Part shown: positions 25,144-33,134 of the stretch, in pieces | Numbering within the stretch: position 1 is the first letter of the stretch | Layout of the letters: each line of letters starts with the position of its first letter | Origin: Lysobacteraceae bacterium | Lineage (GTDB): Bacteria; Pseudomonadota; Gammaproteobacteria; Cardiobacteriales; Wohlfahrtiimonadaceae | Assembly (NCBI GenBank): GCA_012513365.1 | Contig: JAAZCI010000062.1 | Span: 1-35,274, forward strand | DNA: 35,274 nt | Direction of reading: 5' to 3' | Translations under genes and position numbers: made by a program | The notes under the pieces: model-generated | Database searches by the model: none | Seen by the model: only the letters and a program-made list of their open reading frames with translations | What the model was told of the DNA's origin: nothing

Positions 25144-25796
25144 TACGCGTCCTCCCCGCTGATGGTATCGGTTAATGTAGAAATCCCTTCAATGCTCGCA
25201 GTGACCTTGTCTCCTGCCGATACATAGATATTATTCGCCGGCGTACCGGTTAGAAGTACATCGCCTTCATGAAGCGTCATAAATTCGGTAATCGTTTCTA
25301 ATAATTCTGGAAGGTCGCGCACCCAATTTTCACTCGTTTCACGCTGTTTTTCATCGCCATTAACGCTCAGGGTTAAGGTGAGATTATTTAAATCAGCAAT
25401 CTCGCTTAACGGCGTAATGGTTTCATTAATCGTAAAAAAGCCATCGCGACATTTTGCAACAACCGCTGGGCGATAATAACTCTCAATCGGCAGCGAGTAA
25501 TCGTTGGCTACCGTGATCCCTTTTACGTACTCAAGGGCATTTTCTTTCGTCACGCGCGTAGCATCTTTCCCCATTACAATGGCGATATTTGCTCCGGTTT
25601 GTACTTTTTCGAGATTTCCCGCAGGCACAACATTGGTTAAATTATAGGTGTTGGGCGTTTTAATAAAGAGTACTGGCTTTTTCGGTGGCGCAACATAGGG
25701 TTTTTCATTAAACGCCGCTTGATGCGATTCCATCAGCGATTTGAAGTTTAATGCGACACCAAAAACGGTTTTATCAGTCAAATCGAGTTGTGACAT
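25143..25796 (-). CDS. hpaG1: HPA-degradation isomerase/decarboxylase, N-terminal subunit
   Basis: This is the counterpart of the N-terminal half of E. coli HpaG, 217 residues from ATG 25796 (GGAGG upstream). It begins MSQLDLTDKTVFGVALNFKS and shows PPKKPVLFIKTPNT, SYYRPAVVAKCRDGF and LLTGTPANNIYVSAGD. The E-x-E metal motif of HpaG2 is replaced by TGANIAIVMGK, as in the N-terminal half of the fused enzyme, so it probably lacks a metal site of its own type. It is the first gene of the meta operon, behind a strong promoter with two overlapping palindromes. Confidence 0.93.
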   Translation of the reverse strand: MSQLDLTDKTVFGVALNFKSLMESHQAAFNEKPYVAPPKKPVLFIKTPNTYNLTNVVPAGNLEKVQTGANIAIVMGKDATRVTKENALEYVKGITVANDYSLPIESYYRPAVVAKCRDGFFTINETITPLSEIADLNNLTLTLSVNGDEKQRETSENWVRDLPELLETITEFMTLHEGDVLLTGTPANNIYVSAGDKVTASIEGISTLTDTISGEDA

Positions 25797-25840
25797 TACT
25801 CCTCCCATTTATTATTGTTTTATTGTCTGGTTGTTAAATT

Positions 25841-25876
25841 ACTAACATATTAGTATTAACTACGATAATACTAATA
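25841..25876. promoter_or_regulatory. Overlapping palindromes, candidate HpaR operators at hpaG1
   Basis: ACTAACATATTAGT (25841-25854) is a near-perfect palindrome. TATTAGTATTA (25848-25858) and TAATACTAATA (25866-25876) form a perfect 11-bp inverted repeat with a 7-base spacer. Together they cover the -10 box and start region of the hpaG1 promoter. E. coli HpaR represses its meta operon from palindromic sites at the same place, which supports HpaR as the binding protein. Confidence 0.75.
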
Positions 25877-25894
25877 GTTAAAAGCGAATGTCAA
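25865..25894 (-). promoter_or_regulatory. Promoter of the hpaG1G2EDFHI operon
   Basis: On the minus strand a consensus -35 TTGACA (25894-25889) is followed after 18 bases by TATTAT (25870-25865). The predicted start lies near 25858, inside the inverted repeat. This is the best-matching sigma-70 promoter I see in the window. Confidence 0.8.
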
Positions 25895-25929
25895 ATCTAT
25901 TTTGCCGATCTAGATCAAAAACTAAAGAC

Positions 25930-25957
25930 AAAAAAATAGGCCTCTAAATGAGACCTA
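25930..25957 (-). terminator. Terminator after hpaR
   Basis: TAGGCCTC (25937-25944) pairs with GAGACCTA (25950-25957), including one wobble pair, around TAAAT. Seven T follow on the minus strand (25936-25930). It insulates hpaR from the operon promoter immediately downstream. Confidence 0.88.
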
Positions 25958-26002
25958 CTTGAATCGCGATTTAAGCGTTTAAATTTCGATTTTTAAAAAC
26001 CC

Positions 26003-26509
26003 TTAAAGACCTGTTGATTCCGCCTTTTTACGTGATTTTCCATTCACTTTTTGTGGCGCCTCTAATAGTGCGTCATCACTTAAATCTTCCGAGGCTTTAA
26101 CGAGCAATTGATCGAGCACATCTTCTAATTGATAGAGCACCTCATCGCCAACTTTCGCCGCAAACTCATCATAGGCTTTAATGTTCTCTTCTAGCACTTC
26201 CTCAACGAGCGTTTCAACACCGGGCGCAAGAAGCACTTCAACACGGCGGCGATCAAATTTAGAGGGGACTTTAATAATCAGATTGAGATCTTCCATACGC
26301 TTTAAAATCCCCGCCATGCTAGGACTTAAAATACAGCAAATCTCGCATAATTCACGGGGCTCTAACTCTTTTGCTTCATAGAGCGCACGTAAAATACGCC
26401 ACTGCTGTTCTGTTAAATTCCTCTTATTTAAAATGGGGCGGAAATTTTGCATCATCACTTCCCGCGCACGCATCAATAACAGAGGAATATTCCGTTGCAT
26501 GGTATCCAT
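26003..26509 (-). CDS. hpaR: MarR-family repressor of homoprotocatechuate degradation
   Basis: HpaR represses the meta operon and is released by pathway aromatics. The 168-residue protein matches E. coli HpaR in its core: LLMRAREVMMQNFRPIL, then RNLTEQQWRILRALYEA, ELCEICCILSPSMAGILKRM (the recognition helix, about 54-73) and the wing FDRRRVEVLL. The tail after about residue 140 is longer and charged (GKSRKKAESTG). It is encoded upstream of hpaG1 on the same strand but has its own terminator, so repressor and operon are separate units. Start ATG 26509; the region is also a candidate for autoregulation, but I see no matching palindrome there. Confidence 0.93.
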   Translation of the reverse strand: MDTMQRNIPLLLMRAREVMMQNFRPILNKRNLTEQQWRILRALYEAKELEPRELCEICCILSPSMAGILKRMEDLNLIIKVPSKFDRRRVEVLLAPGVETLVEEVLEENIKAYDEFAAKVGDEVLYQLEDVLDQLLVKASEDLSDDALLEAPQKVNGKSRKKAESTGL

Positions 26510-26605
26510 GTTGGTCTACATTCCTTATTTTTGTATCACATATCGCAATTAATTTTGCGCCTATGCTACCGTTTTAACCGGTTAAAATAAAGTTTAAATT
26601 TTAGA

Positions 26606-27460
26606 TTACGCAGTGACAGGCGTGAATTTAACACCCACATCAAGAGGTTTTCCGAAATAGAGCGAGGTGGTCACCAGCCCATCTGCCCCTGTATTGGCAT
26701 AGGTTTCAACATTATTAAGATTGATCCCGCCCGCTGCTAAATGTACAAGTTTGGGATTAATTACCCGCACCTTTTCGATAATCGCCGCTAATACTTCAGG
26801 TGGGAGCTTATCGTACTGAATCCCATAAATGGGGAGCTCCGCGACGCTCAACGCATCGGCTTCATTAATCACTTCCACTAAAATTGGCTTTTCGCAATCT
26901 TTCTCATGAATTTTAGGAATCGCCGTTTTAAGCCCCTCAAACCCGCCGATAAAATCGATATGTTGTTTAAAAAGGAGAATTGTTTCCGATAATCCTAATC
27001 GATGCGGGTATGCACCACCGGATAAAATCGCCTTAATTGAAAGCGCTTTCGTACCCGGAAAGACTTTTCGCGTTGTGAGCACATTTATTTTAGGACTCAC
27101 CGCTTTTGCACGGCGCACCATTTGATCGGTTCTTGAGGCAATTCCACCGGCATATTCAAAGATATTTTGCAGCACCTTCACAATCGCATTGAGCGCGTCA
27201 AACCGCCCTTCCATCACAAAAAATGGCGTATGCGCTTCTATTGGATCGCCAGAATGTAAAAAAGAGATCACCTGTACGCCCTCTTTTTCACAAATATTGA
27301 CCGCCTCTTCCGTGCCACACGCAATGCCAGCATCACGGGCATAAAACGCCGCACGCGCCGGCTGATCGCCAATCTCTAAAAGATGAGTGGTTAAATCAAG
27401 ATGAGTGATATCTTCATTCACCCACGCAGTTAAAATGTCACCTTGAATTGCTCGGGGCAT
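26606..27460 (-). CDS. modD: ModD protein, quinolinate phosphoribosyltransferase-like
   Basis: The 284-residue protein resembles NadC but matches the ModD branch. Telling blocks are AWVNEDITHLDLTTHLL at the start, GGIASRTDQMVRRAKA (about 104-119), TTRKVFPGTKALSIKAILSG, and GGAYPHRLGLSETILLFKQH (about 147-166). ModD genes usually sit with molybdate transport genes, but none is visible here. The biochemical role of ModD is not established; a phosphoribosyl transfer reaction is expected from the family fold. The start has AAGGAG upstream. It lies 60 bases after the Lrp/AsnC gene and about 100 bases before hpaR. Confidence 0.85.
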   Translation of the reverse strand: MPRAIQGDILTAWVNEDITHLDLTTHLLEIGDQPARAAFYARDAGIACGTEEAVNICEKEGVQVISFLHSGDPIEAHTPFFVMEGRFDALNAIVKVLQNIFEYAGGIASRTDQMVRRAKAVSPKINVLTTRKVFPGTKALSIKAILSGGAYPHRLGLSETILLFKQHIDFIGGFEGLKTAIPKIHEKDCEKPILVEVINEADALSVAELPIYGIQYDKLPPEVLAAIIEKVRVINPKLVHLAAGGINLNNVETYANTGADGLVTTSLYFGKPLDVGVKFTPVTA

Positions 27461-27520
27461 GGCATCTCCTTTTAAATCGAATTGTCTGTTAACTATTCGT
27501 TAAATAGTGTAAAGATTCGA

Positions 27521-28018
27521 TTATACCGGATCTTGCCCTAACGCCTCGACATTTGCGGTGAAAATTTGCGTCGGCGCCTGTTTCACCTCTTTTAAGACAA
27601 TATAAGAGCAGAGCTCGCGCACTTCTGGAATTCGATTTAATCGATCAATCACAAGCTCTGAAAACGCCGTTAAATCCCGCGCACAAATTTTTAGGATATA
27701 GTTACACGCGCCGGTGACCATATAGGCATACGTCACCTCGGGAATCGCGTCGATCGCTTCCATAAAACGCTCATGGCTTTGCCCTTGCTTTTGATCGATT
27801 GTGACGTGCACCATTGCCTCAAAGGTGTAGCCCAATTTTTTTAGATTGAGTTCCGCACGATATCGTTCAATAAAGCCCGCTTGTTCAAGTGCCTTCACAC
27901 GACGCAAACAAGCCGAAGGTGAAAGTTCCACGCGTTGTGCGAGATCTTGATTACTCAAACGTCCTTCATTATGAAGTTGATATAAGATGCGCCAATCCGT
28001 GATGTCCAATGCATTCAT
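27521..28018 (-). CDS. Lrp/AsnC-family transcriptional regulator
   Basis: The 165-residue protein has an N-terminal helix-turn-helix (about 20-50: GRLSNQDLAQRVELSPSACL) and a C-terminal RAM ligand-binding domain (YTFEAMVHVTIDQ, then EVTYAYMVTGACNYIL). ATG 28018 (MNALDITDWRIL) fits the family start; an upstream GGAGG is about eleven bases away, rather far. A 32-residue N-terminal extension from 28114 is unlikely. It differs clearly from E. coli Lrp itself, so it is a paralogue of unknown effector, likely responding to an amino acid. It is followed by modD on the same strand. Confidence 0.9.
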   Translation of the reverse strand: MNALDITDWRILYQLHNEGRLSNQDLAQRVELSPSACLRRVKALEQAGFIERYRAELNLKKLGYTFEAMVHVTIDQKQGQSHERFMEAIDAIPEVTYAYMVTGACNYILKICARDLTAFSELVIDRLNRIPEVRELCSYIVLKEVKQAPTQIFTANVEALGQDPV

Positions 28019-28143
28019 ATTGCAATAATCCTCCGTTTTTTTGTTGTTATGTCGCAGAGCCTCGGGGTATTTTGGATAGGCATGCAACTTTTTATTATCT
28101 TTTAATCCTATCACAAAATAAGAGCTTCACTATAGCAAAGGAA

Positions 28144-28181
28144 ATAAAAAATCCTCAACATCATACTCGATATTGAGGATT
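28144..28181 (-). terminator. Terminator after the universal stress protein gene
   Basis: AATCCTCAA (28150-28158) pairs with TTGAGGATT (28173-28181) around a 14-base loop. The minus-strand tail is TTTTTATTT. It lies about 140 bases after the stop of the stress gene and before the Lrp/AsnC gene. Confidence 0.8.
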
Positions 28182-28320
28182 GATATCAGGCAACGCATGA
28201 TTTTTACACAGCTTAACCCTTTTTATCTATTTTTAATCAGTCGCTAATTTATCGATATTAAATCGAGATTAACGACCGATTTTGTTGTCTGTTATTGAAT
28301 ATTATTCAATATTAATGACA

Positions 28321-28740
28321 TTATTTAACCATTAATACAGGGCAACCGACTTTCTGAATAACCTTGCTACTTACGCTACCCATCATCAGTTTTTGAACCA
28401 CGTTAAGGCCACGGCTACCGATCACTAAAAGATCAAATTGGCTCTCATCTTCGTAGTCGATAATGGTCTGTGCAGGATCACCATGGAAGATGATCACAGA
28501 GTAATCGATCTCAGCTTCTTTAAGAAGCTCTTCGACGGGCGCAATGCGCTCTGAACGGATTTTTTCTTTATCTTTATCCGTAGGCGTTAAAAGCAGTTCA
28601 CGATGCGTTTTAGGTGGAGCGATAACGTATACGACCTCCACATGCACGTGTTGACATAATGTTGCGATTTTAACTGCTTCTTTCGCTGCGCGAATCGCAT
28701 TTTCTGAACCATCGATTGTTAATAAAATTCTATTGTACAT
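28321..28740 (-). CDS. Universal stress protein, UspA family
   Basis: The 139-residue protein has the single-domain Usp fold: YNRILLTIDGSENAIRAAKEA at the start, an acidic middle, and the nucleotide-binding motif GSRGLNVVQKLMMGS followed by VS (about 110-126). This fits G-x2-G-x9-G-S and so predicts ATP binding. ATG 28740 is used, with AGAGGA six bases upstream; a TTG two codons earlier overlaps the spacing. It is a single gene, divergent from fumC across about 230 bases. The exact paralogue cannot be told. Confidence 0.93.
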   Translation of the reverse strand: MYNRILLTIDGSENAIRAAKEAVKIATLCQHVHVEVVYVIAPPKTHRELLLTPTDKDKEKIRSERIAPVEELLKEAEIDYSVIIFHGDPAQTIIDYEDESQFDLLVIGSRGLNVVQKLMMGSVSSKVIQKVGCPVLMVK

Positions 28741-28969
28741 GGACAATCCTCTTTTGATCGATTAAACACAAGGTTAAATACATTTACTAATATTTACTTC
28801 TCACCTTGAATCATAGCAGAAAACGAATATTTGTGTAGTCCCATCGATAAAGATGATTGTATCGGTCAATTTCAGCAAAAATTGAGCTGTGTAAGCTGGT
28901 AAAATATGGCATGATATAAGAGTTGTGACGAAATAATTTAATGACTTTCATAAGAGGAGAATTAAAGCG

Positions 28970-30367
28970 ATGTCAGACACATTTCGTATAGAAAAAGACA
29001 CCATGGGTGATATGAAAGTTCCGAGCGATAAACTCTGGGGCGCCCAAACGCAACGTTCATTGCAAAACTTCAAAATTTCTACTGAAAAAATGCCCAAAGC
29101 CCTTATTTACGGCTTAGCTATCGTGAAACGTTCTGCGGCAAAAGTGAATATGGACTTAGGTCATCTTGATGCTAAAAAAGCGGAAGCGATTATGCAGGCG
29201 GCCGATGAAGTGTTAGCGGGCAAACATGATACGGAATTTCCACTTTCTGTGTGGCAGACCGGTTCAGGTACGCAAACGAACATGAATATGAACGAAGTTC
29301 TTGCAAACCGCGCAAGTGAAATTCTTGGCGGCGTGCGTGGTGAAGAGCGTTTAGTGCACCCAAATGATGATGTGAATAAAGCGCAAAGCTCAAACGATTC
29401 ATTCCCTACAGCAATGCACATTGCAGCGGTTTCAAGCATTAAAAACAATCTCATTCCAGAACTTAAAAATCTTCAAACAACGTTTGCTAAAAAATCAGAT
29501 GAGTTTAAAGATATCGTTAAAATTGGCCGTACGCATCTTCAAGACGCAACGCCATTAACGCTTGGCCAAGAGATTTCAGGTTGGGCAGCGATGCTAGCGC
29601 ACAACTTAGTGCATATTGAAAATGCCCTTCCCCATTTAGCGGAATTAGCTCTCGGCGGAACAGCGGTTGGAACAGGACTTAACACCCATCCTGAATACGC
29701 TGAGCGCGTTGCCAAAGAGATTGCTGAATTTACCGGCATTCCGTTCACCTCAGCACCCAATAAATTTGAAGCGCTCGCCACCACTGATGCAATTGTTCAT
29801 GCACACGGTTCATTAAAAGGCCTAGCAGCATCATTAATGAAAATTGCTAACGACGTTCGCTGGTTAGCATCAGGCCCGCGTTCAGGTATTGGCGAATTAT
29901 CAATTCCTGAAAATGAACCAGGCAGCTCGATCATGCCAGGTAAGGTTAATCCGACCCAATCAGAAGCGATGACAATGCTCGCAGCCCAAGTAATGGGGAA
30001 CGATGTGGCAATCAATATCGGCGGTGCATCCGGTAACTTTGAACTCAACGTTTTCCGCCCAATGATCATCAATAATTTCCTACAATCGGTGCGTCTTTTA
30101 GGCGACGGAATGCAAGGATTTAACGATCACTGCGCCGTAGGCATCGAGCCAAACCGTGACCGCATTAAAGAGCTCGTGAATAATTCACTCATGCTCGTTA
30201 CCGCGCTTAACACCCATATCGGTTACGATAAAGCGGCAAAAATTGCGAAAAATGCCCATGCAAAAGGCACAACTCTCAAAGAGTCTGCCCTTGAATTAGG
30301 CTACTTAACGGAAGCCCAATTTGATGAGTGGGTTAAACCAGAAGAGATGGTCGGCAGCTTAAAATAA
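28970..30367 (+). CDS. fumC: Fumarate hydratase class II
   Basis: FumC interconverts fumarate and malate without an iron-sulfur cluster. The 465-residue protein carries all family marks: [13 protein letters not shown] (98-110), the catalytic His189 in [15 protein letters not shown], and the signature [11 protein letters not shown] (318-328), whose serine is the second catalytic residue. The start ATG 28970 follows AAGAGGAG by about ten bases. It stands alone, with a strong terminator after it. It joins the succinate made from HPA to malate, but no regulatory link is visible. Confidence 0.98.
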   Translation: MSDTFRIEKDTMGDMKVPSDKLWGAQTQRSLQNFKISTEKMPKALIYGLAIVKRSAAKVNMDLGHLDAKKAEAIMQAADEVLAGKHDTEFPLSVWQTGSGTQTNMNMNEVLANRASEILGGVRGEERLVHPNDDVNKAQSSNDSFPTAMHIAAVSSIKNNLIPELKNLQTTFAKKSDEFKDIVKIGRTHLQDATPLTLGQEISGWAAMLAHNLVHIENALPHLAELALGGTAVGTGLNTHPEYAERVAKEIAEFTGIPFTSAPNKFEALATTDAIVHAHGSLKGLAASLMKIANDVRWLASGPRSGIGELSIPENEPGSSIMPGKVNPTQSEAMTMLAAQVMGNDVAINIGGASGNFELNVFRPMIINNFLQSVRLLGDGMQGFNDHCAVGIEPNRDRIKELVNNSLMLVTALNTHIGYDKAAKIAKNAHAKGTTLKESALELGYLTEAQFDEWVKPEEMVGSLK

Positions 30368-30391
30368 GCTGATCTAAAAACCATCATTAAT

Positions 30392-30428
30392 AAAAATGCC
30401 CGCCTGAATAATTCAACGGGCATTTTTT
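30392..30428 (+). terminator. Bidirectional terminator after fumC
   Basis: AAAAATGCCCG (30392-30402) pairs with CGGGCATTTTT (30417-30427), and T continues to 30428. The A run on the left lets it also serve the converging gene at 30449-31492. Confidence 0.92.
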
Positions 30429-30448
30429 ATGGGACTTTAATCATGTAT

Positions 30449-31492
30449 CTAAAACCAAGCCATCACAATCTTGCCATTAATAAAGGTGAAGATCGGATTA
30501 TAAATCCTCGTCGTCCCTCTCACACTATTTTCCCAGCGTAATGGTGAAACCAATGTGTATCCTTTTCGGTTTAATCTGAACAACTTACCCCCGGCATAAA
30601 TCTCTAAATCATAATCATCGATCGTTAATGGATTCGCCTTATAAACATCGGGGTTTAAATTAAAATAGTGATGGAACGTATCGGCAAAGGAAAATTCAAA
30701 CTGACCTTCCGCATTGCTATCCCCATAATGCCGCGCCATATCGGAAACCCCGGGCTCAACTAATTGACGTACCGCTTTTTTATCCTTATCCGCAACGGCC
30801 TTTAAGATCTCTTGATATTTATCCCATAGCCTTTTTTTATTTTCAGGCGTATTTTCAAAAGGCGTCGAATCATTGACCCAACTAAACGGTTGGTGATGAT
30901 TCACGATAAATGATCGCGATGCCAAGGTTTCTTGTACAGGTTTTTTGTCTGCATCATAAACATGCGGTAACTGTTTTAGCCCTACTTTATTCGATGATAA
31001 GCGCTCATCTAAATTTATATTCGACTCATCAACAGAAAGTAAATAAGGAAAATTGCGTTTTAACCATTTGGGATTCTTTTCATATGAATAACGAACATTA
31101 CTCACGGTTTTACGCTCTATATCCCCTGTAGTGGGGTTTTTTACAGTGGCAAGAATATCAACCTCACAATAACTCTGCTCTATTCTATGAGATGGAATGT
31201 ATTCCGCAATATTAGTAGCTTCTATAGATAATTCATTTTCGCCTTGATCTACATACTGTGTGATATCTTGCCCAAAGCTAATCTGTATAGGGTTCTTACC
31301 TTTACCAACACTATCATAAGTACTATATACAAAAACGCCATTAATGCGGACAATGCAAGAGATATAGTTTGCCTTAAAACGTAATTGGTACTTCACTTGT
31401 GGAGTGTTCTGTTCTGTTGCCTTAGCCATACCGATCATCATGATGACTAAAAATAATAGATAAGATAATTTTTTTACTAAATCTGTTTTCAT
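30449..31492 (-). CDS. Exported hypothetical protein
   Basis: The 347-residue protein has an N-terminal signal peptide (KKLSYLLFLVIMMIGMAKA, about residues 7-25) and no later membrane segment, so it is probably periplasmic or secreted. Residues about 30-130 look like a beta-sandwich (LRFKANYISCIVRINGVFVY, then ENELSIEATNIAEY). Two cysteines (in SCIV and YCEV) could form a disulfide. The C-terminal half is charged and mixed (about 215-300), and the chain ends YNPIFTFINGKIVMAWF. I do not recognise a named family. It could follow the membrane-protein gene at 31605-32225 in one transcript; the gap is 112 bases. Confidence 0.8.
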   Translation of the reverse strand: MKTDLVKKLSYLLFLVIMMIGMAKATEQNTPQVKYQLRFKANYISCIVRINGVFVYSTYDSVGKGKNPIQISFGQDITQYVDQGENELSIEATNIAEYIPSHRIEQSYCEVDILATVKNPTTGDIERKTVSNVRYSYEKNPKWLKRNFPYLLSVDESNINLDERLSSNKVGLKQLPHVYDADKKPVQETLASRSFIVNHHQPFSWVNDSTPFENTPENKKRLWDKYQEILKAVADKDKKAVRQLVEPGVSDMARHYGDSNAEGQFEFSFADTFHHYFNLNPDVYKANPLTIDDYDLEIYAGGKLFRLNRKGYTLVSPLRWENSVRGTTRIYNPIFTFINGKIVMAWF

Positions 31493-31604
31493 ACTTTTTT
31501 ATTCCTTATCCTTTCTGACTAGCCTGTTTTTAAAATAATCTTCTTTCCGCAAGAAACTCATAGCGCTATATCAAATAATATTGCCTAATCAGTCATATAT
31601 TTAT

Positions 31605-32225
31605 CTAGGCATAATCCAATTTTTGAGCATCCACTTTAAAACTAATAAAATAGCTAATACCAATTTGCCCTAAATAGAAAAAGAGACCAAAAGCGAGGGC
31701 TACATTAGGGGTATCGAGGAAGATTCCCCCCGTTTTTGCGGCTAAAGCGAGGTAGTTCGATTCATCTAAAAAAGTAGGCGTTAAACCCAAAACAGGAATT
31801 TTTTCATAGCTAAAGGCAATGATAACGGCAAGAAAGAAATAGAGGGACGCATTTAATGACGCAGCGAAAATTTGTACATTCCGCATCTCAATGCTGCGAT
31901 CTAAAATGGGTTCAATCATCCTTTGAAAAACGATACAAAGATAGAGATAAAAGATGCTATTGCCCGGAACACTGATGCTAAAAATAAAGACAAAGAGCCC
32001 ATAAATTGGGATAAAGAGAAACTTAACGAGAGCTGATGGAATCACGGCCATAAAAACGCCTGAATGAACAAGAAAAAACTCGATCGCCATAAGCGTTGCA
32101 AGCGTATAGATCGCCTCTCCTTGATCTAATCGGGGCGAGATCCAGAGTTGCAATATCTCAAAAATAATTAGACCAACAAAGAATGTTGAGAATATAAATG
32201 AGATGATCCGACCCTGTTTTTCCAT
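31605..32225 (-). CDS. Multi-pass membrane hypothetical protein
   Basis: The 206-residue protein is mostly hydrophobic, with about six membrane helices (roughly residues 7-29, 38-60, 64-88, 92-106, 118-142 and 172-196). Charged residues are confined to short loops (KIPV, PILDRSIEMRN). There is no catalytic motif that I recognise. It starts at ATG 32225 with GGAAGGAT upstream and precedes the exported protein on the same strand. The possible pairing with an exported protein is the only hint about function. Confidence 0.75.
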   Translation of the reverse strand: MEKQGRIISFIFSTFFVGLIIFEILQLWISPRLDQGEAIYTLATLMAIEFFLVHSGVFMAVIPSALVKFLFIPIYGLFVFIFSISVPGNSIFYLYLCIVFQRMIEPILDRSIEMRNVQIFAASLNASLYFFLAVIIAFSYEKIPVLGLTPTFLDESNYLALAAKTGGIFLDTPNVALAFGLFFYLGQIGISYFISFKVDAQKLDYA

Positions 32226-32324
32226 AGCAATCCTTCCAACCTATTTCTATCATTTTGTTAGAAGATTCTATCACTTATATCAATAACATCAATATTATAC
32301 GATATTTTTCATTATCAACATGTC

Positions 32325-32379
32325 ATCTGTTATCTTTTTATAAGAAATAAATGAACTTACTTTTGAAGTTATAACAGAT
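32325..32379. repeat. Long-range inverted repeat at the end of the DUF1294 gene
   Basis: ATCTGTTAT (32325-32333) and ATAACAGAT (32371-32379) are perfect reverse complements 37 bases apart. The right copy covers the stop codon of the minus-strand gene. A T-rich loop lies between. It may end transcription, though it is not a classical terminator. Confidence 0.35.
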
Positions 32380-33055
32380 ACCCTGCTACTTCCTGGTAAA
32401 TCATCTGTAATCCTTGGAAGTTAAAAAAGATCAGGTCAATCCATACCAATAAATGCAGCGTGACGATCGTCCAAAAAACAAATTGATAGCTGCCTTTTGA
32501 GCTTTTATGTCGCCAGATTTTTTGAGCAAAAAACCCGCCGATCCAGCCGCCGAACAGTTCAAAGAGATGGAGCGTACTCTCGGGAATGCGCCATTCATCT
32601 AAAAGCGCTGAATTCTTATCACTTCGATACAGTTTTAGCGTAATCAGGCTCGTCACAATATAGGTAATCGGAATCATCACCAGATAGATTGAGGAAATCG
32701 ATAAAAAAGAGTGATACGCCATATACGCTTGAAGCCTGTCGCTATCGAGGAGCTCATGATCGCGAAAGAGGATAAAAATCCCCACCATAACGCTAACAAA
32801 CGTAATCGTAAAATAGAGATTTTTCTAAATCGAATGAACGGGGCGTTTTTTAACACGACTTCCATGAATCTCCGTGGCGCGAAATCCCTTTTCCGTCATA
32901 ATTTGGGTAAACGTGAGTGAATCCCCAACTTTCGGTTTTGCACCGGGAGGAAAGTCACTAATATGTGCAAATACCTCGCGCTTTCCCGATTGAATAAATC
33001 CAAATTTACGCGCCTTATCCCAATTAATCAGCGTCCCGCCGTGCCGTTCGATCAT
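32369..33055 (-). pseudogene. Cold-shock domain plus DUF1294 protein split by an in-frame TAG
   Basis: From ATG 33055 the frame encodes a cold-shock-like domain (GGTLINWDKARKFGFIQSG, then VFAHISDFPPG; residues 1-76) and meets TAG at 32827-32825. The same frame then continues for 151 codons as a DUF1294 membrane domain: RIPESTLHLFELFGGWIGGFFAQKIWRHKSSKGSYQFVFW (quoted as PESTLHLFELFGGWIGG and KSSKGSYQFVFW), with about four helices. Proteins with exactly this fusion are common. The ATG at 32788 that could start the second part has no ribosome binding site and would cut the first helix. So I read one gene broken by a single nonsense codon. Separate genes or a sequence error are the alternatives. 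Confidence 0.8.
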
Positions 33056-33134
33056 CCTTGATTTTCCTAAATTTACGCCTTCACGTTTTAGTGTTTATTT
33101 TAATATTGCCTGTTTTATCCAGTATTTATTCATA

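Noticed and set aside
28753-28768. FNR-like site upstream of the universal stress gene (TTGATCGATTAAAC)
   Set aside because: Only the left half fits the FNR consensus; the right half does not.
32677-32865. Alternative-frame ORF across the cold-shock/DUF1294 junction, suggesting a frameshift
   Set aside because: Both domains are in one frame with a TAG between them, so no frameshift is needed.
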